Assembly: GCA_040954595.2 (NCBI GenBank)
Contig: CM082587.2
Location: forward strand, 8,804,001-8,868,000
DNA from: Balanoglossus misakiensis
Taxonomy: Eukaryota > Hemichordata
DNA: 64,000 nucleotides
Direction of reading: 5' to 3'
Below, piece by piece: positions 55,501-64,000 of this stretch (position 1 is its first letter; each line of letters begins with the position of its first letter). The notes beneath the pieces were generated by a model, which was not told the DNA's origin, did no database searches, and saw only the letters and a program-made list of their open reading frames with translations. Made by a program: the position numbers and the translations under genes.

Positions 55501-55652
55501 AACACCTATTGCCTGGCCATGAGGGCCATAGCAGCCGTTTATTACACCCGAGGGGCTGTGAGTTACCAGAATCATATGATTCTGGTAAATCACAGCCACG
55601 AGGGGGTAAAAACGGCTGCTATGGCCCGAATATAGGCCAGGCTATAGGTGTT
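55501..55652. repeat. Near-perfect 152-bp palindrome
   Basis: Both arms (about 75 bp) match in inverted order: AACACCTATTGCCTGGCC with GGCCAGGCTATAGGTGTT, GGGCCATAGCAGCCGTTT with AAACGGCTGCTATGGCCC. The dyad is CCAGAATCATATGATTCTGG with essentially no loop. It is a foldback MITE or cruciform-forming unit. Confidence 0.8.
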
Positions 55653-55903
55653 TTATAATAAACCTCATGCTAACAGCTGGGAAAATCTTGCAATTTTCTC
55701 TTGAGGCTGGCAGACGACATCTTCAGCGGTGGCCAATGTGTCAGACGACGCGACGCTGGTTGACGTGACCACGTTGGTCACGTGACCGGTTTATATTTTT
55801 TCTGCTATTTCCCTAGCGGTTCATAGTCGATTCTATTTTCCTATCACGTGACGGATTCTGGCGAATCACCTCACAGTATTAGCATGAGGTATATTATAAT
55901 AAT
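55652..55903. mobile_element. MITE with ACCTCATGCTAA inverted ends, about 250 bp
   Basis: AACCTCATGCTAA at 55,661 and TTAGCATGAGGT at 55,879 are inverted, with AT-rich TTATAATA extensions on both sides. It lies directly beside the 152-bp palindrome. No ORF is present. Confidence 0.6.
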
Positions 55904-56074
55904 ACATATATCATGGTTATTGAAAAGTGCATTCTGGACTTCTGATATTCATCCCATCGAAGTCCTTTTCGAAATACCTCTATATGTAAAAAAATCTGCC
56001 TAAAATTTAGCATAACTTAAAAAAATCCGTGAAAATCCACAGGCAAAATAAAATGTTCTTGTTGGAGTACTCAC

Positions 56075-58194
56075 TTGAGGTAGCAAAAGATGAACAGGGC
56101 AATGGATAGGAAGATGACACCTATTGCATTCCCGATGATATAAATTAGTGACGCTGCTAGGTTAACCCCATGTACAACTTGCTGAAAGAACAAAATATCA
56201 CAATGCGAGCGATTAATTAAGGTACATTATGATGGCACTTATACTCTCTCACAGCCCCTCTTGTCGTCCATGCAGACTTATAGTCTGATTGCATGGGGCT
56301 TCTCCTTTGCTAAATGGTTGAGGGCGCGTAAGTGAAGAGCCTTGTAGAGAACCGTGGGCTGTGAGAGAGTCTAGATGGCACTATAGTATGTTGCAATATT
56401 CTGAGTAAATTATTTGAAGAACGATGTTTGAAATTCAGCTTTTGTTAGTATGACATTCAAGCTGTCAGTACAATAAAGCTGAGTTTAAAAAAGAGTGCAC
56501 ATTACAACTCAAAACTACCAAAAAGTTATTTTGTGTGTTGCGCTATGAAAACGCGTGCGGCGTCCTGATGCAAACGAATTTTGTTGGTAACACTGGTTCG
56601 TACTATACAGAATCCATGCGAACTAGGAAGACTTGTATGTTTGTTTAGAAAGTTGACACAAACATTGGATTACAGAGTATAACATAAAAGCCTTGTTATA
56701 AAACAGAAGGCCTTCCTGTTCCTCCGTCTTGTAGTCTTCTCGAGATCAAGTTTACATTTGTCAATTCACAACATCATTTTGGTTGTATTCGTGCCATTCT
56801 GCATGGTCTTTCATTTTCTCAAACTATTGCAGAGACAAACCTGTCAATAACTACATGAGGTGGACAATTCTGAGTGATTTACTGGAAGAGAACAAAAATA
56901 TGCAAGGTTTCTGCGTATGACACAGATTTGGTGTTGGTTTAGAGGTATAAAAAAAATGAGAAATCAGATGTAGAAACTGTAGCTGTGCCACAATTGGCGG
57001 AACTAGGAATCTTTATGTGACAAATATATAATTCATTTGTAGAAACGACTTTCCAACGAGAGCTACTGCTGTTTTGTGTAAAATAATTTGTTTAACCGAT
57101 AGTAAGCAACGTTAAACTAGCGGCTTCTCACTTAACTAAATTATCTTTGAAAATCATTATGTTTTACACTTTGAGTATGTTGCACTGTTTCGTCGCGAGT
57201 GACTGGCCTGGTCACATACACATCCATGTCCCTTTCTGTCAATGGTGGCGCTGTGCCCCCGGCCCTAGATTATACATCAATTACCGTGCGAGCGTTGACC
57301 GTTTACCACTTAAACCACAACGTACAAAAGCTTTAATCTTCCGTAAGTACTCAAGAAAGAGTGGATACACCAGAGAAAACTAAAACACTCTCAAACATGA
57401 TTTACTTTGGACTCCAAGGAACATACTAGTAGGTCATGTGCCTTTAGAAAGTTAACTTCTACTTACATTGATGGGTGGTTCCTTTGTTGTTGCCACAAAT
57501 AAGTCATAGTATAAGCACAGTGTGTAGGAAAGATTGGACGTGTGCCATTCTCCATTGCTGTTGCACAGTCTAAAGGCTTGGTATCCTGAACAGAAAAATA
57601 ACTATTATGATGGACTAGGAAACACAGAAAGCAAAGAAATGTCTAATGGTTTGGTACATCATAAATCCTGTTTGTATCGAAAGTTCCCATAGCTACTGAA
57701 CGGTCAGATGATACGTTATTCCAAGCCTTACTAGTTCTACTAGTATTCGGGGTTCATGACAGTTGTATTGTTCTGTGAAGATACATTTTGTAAATGTGAG
57801 AAATAGTCCGACCACATTTGTACCCCACGATGCCATTATCAAGCCTGATTCAGCATTCATTGAATGCCAGCATGCAAGGTATAATCCTAATAACGATGAC
57901 CCTAACTCGAACAGCGCTACCGTAGTGAATTACGTATGAGCACACACATATATATAACAGTCAAATCCACGAAAGAAAGATATATGGACCTCTTGCAAGT
58001 CTCGCTGTCAAAAGAGTTAGAAGTCAAAACCTCAAAACAAAAATCAGTAATGCCATCAGCGAACATTTTACTGAGAGATACAAACTTACTGCCTTCAGTT
58101 TCTGGGGTCCCAGGACAATTGACATACACAGTGGTATTGACTGGAGAAGGTGGCCAGCAGATAAGTCCGTCGAAGTGGCGAGCGCAGTGTGGTC
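56075..58194 (-). CDS. Class B (secretin-family) GPCR, three exons of a partial gene
   Basis: Minus-strand exons: 58194-58090, 57585-57467 and 56181-56075, with intron phases 1 (before the first), 1 and 0, and a phase-2 donor after the last. All have AG/GT junctions. The first two encode a hormone-receptor domain: CARHFDGLICWPPSPVNTTV, VNCPG, then RLCNSNGEWHTSNLSYTLC. The W, CWP, NG-W and spaced Cys residues form the family's disulfide-bonded ligand-binding fold. The third reads VNLAASLIYIIGNAIGVIFL then SIALFIFCYL, the first membrane helix. Such receptors bind peptide hormones outside the cell and couple to G proteins. The signal peptide exon and helices 2-7 were not found. The remaining exons should lie to the left, where the gypsy element and MITEs sit. 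Which peptide subfamily is undetermined. Confidence 0.8.
56240..56373. mobile_element. MITE, 134 bp, with 9-bp target duplication
   Basis: Ends TATACTCTCTCACAGCCC and GGGCTGTGAGAGAGTCTA are inverted (17 of 18 match). GATGGCACT is duplicated at 56,231-56,239 and 56,374-56,382. A 9-bp duplication fits Mutator-like (MULE) transposons. No ORF is present. It lies in the receptor-gene intron. Confidence 0.85.
56383..57466. other. Receptor-gene intron, no further feature
   Basis: Non-coding DNA between the helix-1 exon and the ligand-domain exon on the minus strand. A plus-strand frame at 57,147-57,383 has no splice or family support. Confidence 0.5.
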
Positions 58195-59647
58195 CTTAAA
58201 TAGAACAGAAATTACATGTTTCCATAAACGATTATTGTAATTACACTGATGTATCTGTATATGTACATGAACAACGCATTTCTTTGAAAATGTTTGAGTA
58301 AGTCTGATCAATATACAAAGAAAATGGATTCAGCTGCACAGAAGGAATGTACTGACCATAGATTTTTTCAATCAACAGAAGAAAAAAGAAACATGCTTTG
58401 CCAGTCAAGGGGAAAATAAAAAAAGCCTCATGTGGTTGAAATGTTTACTTACAGGTGAATTAGTGAAAACGATAGGTGCACATTGTGACGAAAGCACAAA
58501 TGTGGCTAAACATGTAAACTAATCAATTTTAAGTCAAATGGTTGATCAATGTGCTGTTCATAATTTGCCATCCAATGAAAAAATCCGAACTGCCCTCCAG
58601 TATTCCATTCTTACCCAATCCCTACACATTTTGGTAATCCCCCCCCCTCAGAAAGTTTTGGAGAGTCCCCGGTCCCGTGGGGAAAAACTGTCCACTGTAA
58701 AAAAGGATATGATCCCGCGCCTCGTCGAGATGTATAAAGGCTTTCTAAAGGTTTTCATCCCGAACATAATCAATGTGAATAACTCATACCGACGTCTTTG
58801 ATCAGTATTTTTGTGAACTTTGGACCGTGAATATAAATTTCATTCCTGTACTGTTTCCCCTTTTCATTTTACAGGTAACTTTTGCCCGTTCCCTCAACGC
58901 ACCCGACCCAACATTCATTGATGTGTGATGCCATGCCGGCCGACGTCTAACCCTCAAAAAGGTTTGTACAATCAACTTGTGCCTCACCGTCACGTATCAC
59001 GTGAGGACATTCTGTTCATATGTGGTTTAGAGTAAGTAAGCAAACAACGCTATCGGTCGTTATAGTGAATTCATTTCAAATTCGATTGAAGAAACATGGC
59101 CCTTGACTGCACTATACCTCATGCTTATCACGGTTTCAAAATTTCATTGCATGAAAATAGTTCAACCAGCCACTCCTTACAGCCTTTTCTAACATTCAAA
59201 GCTTATTTACATAAAAAGACTGAACAACTTCCAGCCAATTTCGTGGGAAACTAGTTCTCGTATCGCGCTCAACCCCGAGGTACCTATCATGAGATGCATA
59301 CTAGAGTTCTGCGAGGCACGCCAAAAAGCCACGACCCCAATTTGGACTGGAATTGATGCTGTTTTCTGTCCCCATTTTAAATTTTGGACCTTTGGCCCGG
59401 GTCAAATGCCTAACATTAACGTGTTGTTACGATCTGTATAAAGGTCAAATACGATTTCAAGGGTTAATTAATCCAGAGCTCGGGAATGTCAATGTTTGAT
59501 AGTATTTGATTTTATGTATTTGAAGTAGATAGGGAGAGCGGGTGTTTAACTGACTGCTCTGATTCTCAATCATCACCGAACTGACTTTGTTATATAACAC
59601 TTTATGTAAATTGGTACGTATAGAGTTGAGTTGATGCCCAATGAAAT
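58195..59647. other. No supported gene; probable upstream intron of the receptor gene
   Basis: On the minus strand a donor-like CACCT/GTAAGT lies near 58,450, but the preceding frame would be stopped in the phase required by the 58,194 exon. No other exon is supported. Confidence 0.45.
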
Positions 59648-59957
59648 TGTAACACATTGTATTTGTGATATTTTACATGGTTAACCACGCCTTGAGAAAA
59701 GTAATTATAAGAGAACCTTGTTTCCAAAGTTGGAGAAGAATAATCTAACGGGAGATGGGAGTACCTCAGGCTACTGAGCTCGTTCCCTTCCTCATGTACT
59801 TTACTGGGCGTATTTGATGTACTATATAATTCCGGACAATAAATGAACGTGAATCAGATACGTGTCTCCGTGGATCACTGTTCTCGTCAGAGCCCGATAC
59901 CTCATCGCTACAGATTCCCCGATGCATGAACAATCATGAGAAACCAGCCGTAATACA
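59648..59957 (+). repeat. Putative 5' LTR of second gypsy element, 310 bp
   Basis: The segment runs from TGTAACACATTG to CCGTAATACA, giving TGTA/TACA inverted termini. It contains a TATA-like TATATAA (59,822) and AATAAA (about 59,840). It is followed directly by TGGTGGAGATACGTGGG, in the primer-binding-site position and starting with the required TGG; I could not assign its tRNA. The partner 3' LTR lies beyond the window, so the boundaries are provisional. Confidence 0.5.
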
Positions 59958-60032
59958 TGGTGGAGATACGTGGGTAGACGAAACAAATCCATCGGAGACA
60001 GAAACGGCGACGTCCAGCGGAAAGATTACAGC

Positions 60033-63000
60033 ATGGATCGCGAGATGCTAAACGACATGAACAGTCAAATATCGGAAATACGACAGGTTACACTCAGAGC
60101 TGGAGGTCAGGTAGGCCCAGGTTTCTTTTCGGGTACAGAGACTGAGAATGCACACCGATGGTGGAAAAAATATATAGACTTTGCTGACTTTAAGCAATGG
60201 TCAGACGAGAAACGGCTTAAAGGAATCGGACTATATTTGACTGGTGAAGCGGAGCGATGGTTCTACAGACTGTCTGCTGAAAAGAAAAATGACTTGACGA
60301 CACTGCAAAATGTCTTCCTCGCTCGTTTTGATAAGTGCGGTCCGATGTGGCTGTATAACGAGAAACTATTTCGCCTGAAGCAACTGCCGGACCAGACTGT
60401 TGAACAATATGCGGAATTAATATGCGAAAAAGCAGAAAAAGCGAAAAAGACTGATGAGGAAATACTATCTTTCTTCATGAACGGACTGAGACCGGACATA
60501 CTAAAGTTCGTAGCGGGAATGACACCTAAGGACTTCGAAACAGCGTACAAACATGCTCGAACAGCAGAGGTCGTGGCAGGATTACCAGAGACAGACGAGC
60601 CAGAAGCGGGTCTTTTACAACAAATCTCAACACGGATTGACGAGATGAAACAAGAAGATGAAGAAATGAAGACCAAATCAAGCGCGGCAGATCATCGAGG
60701 ACGATCGACAAAAAGAGAGAAGAAATCGCCGAATTACAGAGCAAGAGAACGAACAATAGACTATAAGGTAAAGAGGAACAGATATAATTTTACTGGGCAC
60801 TCTACCCAACGTTTTCCTCGACATAGTCAATTTAATTCCCGTGCATGTTTTAATTGTGGGCGTTACGATCATATAGCTAGAAATTGTTCAAAATATGCGT
60901 TCTCTGGAAATGTTTCGAAGCCTAGTCGGAAATTTTATTTTGATGGATCGTCCGACAGCAGGTCATGTGCAGGTGTAAATGCACTCGGGAAAGAGGGTGC
61001 CTATAATGTTAAAGATGGTGTAAACTTTGTTAACAAAGATGGGTGTGCTTTTCATGAGAATGTTATTCCAATTTCAATATGTCATGAAAAAGTGACGTCA
61101 TTAATTGATACTGGAGCACATATTACTGTAGCTCCTATTCGGTTGTTAGAGCTTATTCCCGCTCTAAAGAATTATCCGATGTTCAAGTCCAGATATAATT
61201 GTGTACATACAGCACACGAAGACAAATTGAAGGTAATTGGATTTATGAAAATACCTGCTTTTATTGGGAATAAGCGTGTATTACTGTATGTTAATTTAGT
61301 TGAGTCTCTTCAGCATAATCTGATTTTGGGACTTGATTTTATGAAGCGTTATAGAGCTGTTATTGATTTCAAGGGTAATATTTTAAGATTACAATCAGAC
61401 GTACCGTTAAGAACAAATGTTGATGTTAACATTTCACCTGGAAGTGAAATGGTTATTCCAGTGAAAGTACCGTATAAATATCTTACTGGAGTTTTAGGTT
61501 GTATTTGTGATAAACGAACACGCTTAACCCCGGGTATTTTGGTAGCTAAGGGTTTGGCCTATTCGAATAAGAATTTTCTTCCCATGCGAGTTGTAAACAC
61601 TTTGGATACTGTGGTCAAAATTAAGAAAAACAGTGTTGTTGGAATGTTTTCGCCCTTGCCCCGTAATAGTGAAATAGTCCCACTCGATAATACTGCCGTT
61701 AATTGTGTCTCACCTCAAGGGCCCCGTACACAGAAAGAGACGGATTATTTGATGGGTCAATTGAAATTTAATGAATTAGAGATAACTAAGGCACAGCGTA
61801 AACAGCTTAGAGATGTTTTACTGCACAATATGGAAGCTTTTGTTGATTCTAGTGGTCGTTTAGGCAACTGTGATGTAATCAAACATACAATACGATTACA
61901 AGAGGGTGCTGCCCCGTTCCGTCGCCCACCTTACCGAGTAACGCCTGAGAAAAGGCGTGAACTTGAGCGACAAGTTGATCAGCTGTTAGAACAAAATATT
62001 ATCGAGCCGTCCACTTCACCGTTTGCTAGTCCAGTAGTTTTAGTCAAAAAGCCTGATGGTTCGTGGCGTTTTTGCACAGATTTCCGTCATTTGAATAATA
62101 TTACAGTGCCTGATTCGTTTCCCTTACCTAGAACTGACGAATCTCTTGAAATGTTAGGCAAGAATAAGCCTCAGTATTTTTCGACGCTTGATTTACAGTC
62201 AGGATTTTTTCAATTGGAATTAGATGAAGAGAGCAGACCAAAAACAGCTTTTGTCACACATCAAGGGTTATATCAATACAGGAGACTTGCCCAGGGGTTG
62301 CGAAATAGTCCCAGTTGTTTTCAGCGTACTATGCAACACGTGTTACGCAATATTATGTGGCAATATGTGTTATGTTATATCGATGATATTATTATATTTA
62401 GCAGCTCTTTTGAGGAGCATCTTCAACACATTGATACTGTCCTAACCAGGTTACGTCAAGCTGGATTGAAATTAAAGCCCAGCAAATGTCAATTTATGAG
62501 AAAGAGTGTTAAATTTTTGGGTCATATTATCAGTAAGGATGGAATTGCGGTTGACGAGAGTAAAGTAACAGCTGTTAAAGAATATCCCCGTCCTCATACT
62601 GTCACACAGCTGAAATCATTTTTGGGGTTGGCCAATTATTATAGAAAGTTTATAAAGAATTTCTCGATCATTGCAAGGCCTCTGCATAAATTGTTGGGAA
62701 AGGACACGAAATTTGAATGGAATGATCGATGCGAACATGCATTCGAGAAATTAAAACATGTCCTGTGTCAAGCACCAATTCTAGGGTATCCTGATATGAA
62801 TGAAAATTTCACAATTTATACCGATAGTTCCACTCATGCCCTGGGGTTTGTTTTAGCTCAACGACAGAATGGTGTTGAACGAGTGATTTTATATGGGGGT
62901 CGAAGTTTAAACTGTCACGAAAGAAATTACTCAATTACAGAATTGGAAGCTTTGGCCGTCATTCATGCTATCCGACAATGTGATCACTATGTACGGAGCA

Positions 63001-64000
63001 ACCATGTCACTATAGTGACTGATCACTCCAATCTGACTTACATGTTTAAACAGAAAATACCAAGGGGGCGTATTGGCCGTTGGATAATGACCATGCAGCA
63101 GTACGATTACGAAATTATCTATAGACCTGGTAAGAAACACATGAATGCTGACGGGTTGTCAAGGAGACCATATCAACAATGTGAGGGGTACAAGTCTGAC
63201 GTCACTGATTTAGAGCATGCGCCTGAAATGAATTACAAGCCTAACAGTCAGCCAATGGTAGATAAGTGTGTAAACACTGAGCCCATAAACTCACCTTGTA
63301 TAAATAATATACATACAGGGCAACAAACCGAACCTAGGGTTCATAATTCTGCTAATAGTGAGGACACATCTGGGTATGGGATTTTACTTAACAGTTCTAA
63401 CGACACTTCTAACACTGACGTGGAGGAAAATGCTTCCAACACTGAAGTGGATAAAACATTCGACAGTGAGGTGCAATCACGAATGAAGGGAGAACAGAGA
63501 AAGGATAATTATTTGAGTAAATTTCTTAATTATTTAGAGAATGATGAGTTACCAACTGATCAAAAGTTAGCTCGTAATTTTGTTAGTATGGCTCCAAATT
63601 ACGACATTGTTGACGGGGTTTTGTATCATTTTTGGAAACCCACGGGGAAATCAGCTGGTAAATTAGATTGTGTTAGACAGGTTGTGATACCTAAGTCCTT
63701 AAGAAATTATGTTCTGTGGTGGGCTCATGATTGTGTTTTAGCGGGACATTTGGGATACAGTAAAACGTTGGGAGTTTTAAGACAGAGGTATTTTTGGGAA
63801 AGGATGCCCCGGGATGTTAATATGTACGTAAAGACATGCGCACATTGTCACACACGAAAGAGAGCCACACCCCCTACTCATGCTAAGTTGTTACCTATTC
63901 CAGTATCAGGACCCTGGGACCGACTGGGTATGGATATTGTGGGACCCCTCCCTAGAACGTATGATGGTCATAAATACATCTTAGTACTTACTGATTACTT
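60033..64000 (+). CDS. Gag-Pol polyprotein of a second Ty3/gypsy element, cut by window end
   Basis: One uninterrupted frame from ATG 60,033 (A at -3, G at +4) to the edge, at least 1,322 codons, with no stop between gag and pol. Gag has the retrotransposon capsid pattern (HRWWKKYIDFADF, LKGIGLYLTGEAERWFYRL, EQYAELICEKAEKAKK, FFMNGLRPDILKFV) and a CCHC knuckle CFNCGRYDHIARNC (272-285). Protease: LIDTGAH (Asp359). RT: YRRLAQGLRNSPSCFQ with catalytic YIDD (782-785). RNase H: IYTDSSTHALG (Asp931). After a long Ser/Asn/Thr-rich linker, the integrase zinc finger (His1232, His1239, Cys1269, Cys1272) and the first catalytic Asp (MDIVGP, Asp1301) are seen. All visible motifs are intact. Confidence 0.93.
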   Translation, partial: MDREMLNDMNSQISEIRQVTLRAGGQVGPGFFSGTETENAHRWWKKYIDFADFKQWSDEKRLKGIGLYLTGEAERWFYRLSAEKKNDLTTLQNVFLARFDKCGPMWLYNEKLFRLKQLPDQTVEQYAELICEKAEKAKKTDEEILSFFMNGLRPDILKFVAGMTPKDFETAYKHARTAEVVAGLPETDEPEAGLLQQISTRIDEMKQEDEEMKTKSSAADHRGRSTKREKKSPNYRARERTIDYKVKRNRYNFTGHSTQRFPRHSQFNSRACFNCGRYDHIARNCSKYAFSGNVSKPSRKFYFDGSSDSRSCAGVNALGKEGAYNVKDGVNFVNKDGCAFHENVIPISICHEKVTSLIDTGAHITVAPIRLLELIPALKNYPMFKSRYNCVHTAHEDKLKVIGFMKIPAFIGNKRVLLYVNLVESLQHNLILGLDFMKRYRAVIDFKGNILRLQSDVPLRTNVDVNISPGSEMVIPVKVPYKYLTGVLGCICDKRTRLTPGILVAKGLAYSNKNFLPMRVVNTLDTVVKIKKNSVVGMFSPLPRNSEIVPLDNTAVNCVSPQGPRTQKETDYLMGQLKFNELEITKAQRKQLRDVLLHNMEAFVDSSGRLGNCDVIKHTIRLQEGAAPFRRPPYRVTPEKRRELERQVDQLLEQNIIEPSTSPFASPVVLVKKPDGSWRFCTDFRHLNNITVPDSFPLPRTDESLEMLGKNKPQYFSTLDLQSGFFQLELDEESRPKTAFVTHQGLYQYRRLAQGLRNSPSCFQRTMQHVLRNIMWQYVLCYIDDIIIFSSSFEEHLQHIDTVLTRLRQAGLKLKPSKCQFMRKSVKFLGHIISKDGIAVDESKVTAVKEYPRPHTVTQLKSFLGLANYYRKFIKNFSIIARPLHKLLGKDTKFEWNDRCEHAFEKLKHVLCQAPILGYPDMNENFTIYTDSSTHALGFVLAQRQNGVERVILYGGRSLNCHERNYSITELEALAVIHAIRQCDHYVRSNHVTIVTDHSNLTYMFKQKIPRGRIGRWIMTMQQYDYEIIYRPGKKHMNADGLSRRPYQQCEGYKSDVTDLEHAPEMNYKPNSQPMVDKCVNTEPINSPCINNIHTGQQTEPRVHNSANSEDTSGYGILLNSSNDTSNTDVEENASNTEVDKTFDSEVQSRMKGEQRKDNYLSKFLNYLENDELPTDQKLARNFVSMAPNYDIVDGVLYHFWKPTGKSAGKLDCVRQVVIPKSLRNYVLWWAHDCVLAGHLGYSKTLGVLRQRYFWERMPRDVNMYVKTCAHCHTRKRATPPTHAKLLPIPVSGPWDRLGMDIVGPLPRTYDGHKYILVLTDY

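Noticed and set aside
57147-57383. 78-codon plus-strand frame inside the receptor gene
   Set aside because: No homology, no splice support and located in the minus-strand gene's intron.
60263-60872. Minus-strand frames of 64-137 codons
   Set aside because: Antisense shadows of the second element's gag; the sense frame carries the zinc knuckle and capsid motifs.

Overview
The window looks like nuclear DNA of a marine invertebrate animal. Genes are in small exons with GT-AG introns, the intergenic DNA is AT-rich, and a large share is transposable elements: two Ty3/gypsy LTR retrotransposons, several LINE remnants and many short inverted-repeat elements. The tRNA-Ser primer site and the repeat style fit a lower deuterostome or lophotrochozoan, but nothing seen fixes the phylum. 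There is no sign of bacterial gene organisation.

Layout. 3.7-9.7 kb: a plus-strand gene for a small membrane protein with one hydrophobic segment followed by a coiled coil; its introns hold a repeat element rich in nuclear-receptor-type DR1 motifs. 10-21 kb: mostly non-coding, with LINE tails, microsatellites and a TTAA-flanked inverted-repeat element. 21.2-26.6 kb: a possible four-exon gene for a 107-residue protein whose first exon lies partly inside a large inverted duplication. 27.4-42.1 kb: a mosaic containing two exons resembling the helicase part of TDRD12-like proteins (one with an in-frame stop), a decayed G2E3-like HECT ligase with a partly duplicated C-terminal exon, an L1/Tx1-like LINE, a broken PIN/XPG-like ORF with a Cys-rich tail, and a jockey/CR1-like LINE split by a satellite-like repeat.

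44,384-52,453 is a structurally complete Ty3/gypsy element. It has two 641-bp LTRs that read as identical, a 4-bp target duplication, a 19-nt tRNA-Ser primer site, and gag and pol overlapping in the -1 frame with a slippery heptamer. Its Gag begins with an RRM-like domain, an arrangement recalling the PNMA proteins. Its LTR holds an exact 64-nt duplication whose copies end as a splice donor and a splice acceptor. This is the most interesting object in the window.

52.5-59.6 kb carries three minus-strand exons of a class B (secretin-family) GPCR among several well-delimited MITEs, one with a 9-bp target duplication. From 59,648 to the window end is a second gypsy element with a single long gag-pol frame, cut by the window edge in the integrase domain.

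The host genes do not form an evident pathway. The elements are layered: MITEs in introns, a repeat inside a LINE, and a young LTR element inserted among older repeats. Exon models are read by eye from splice signals and reading phase and need transcript support.
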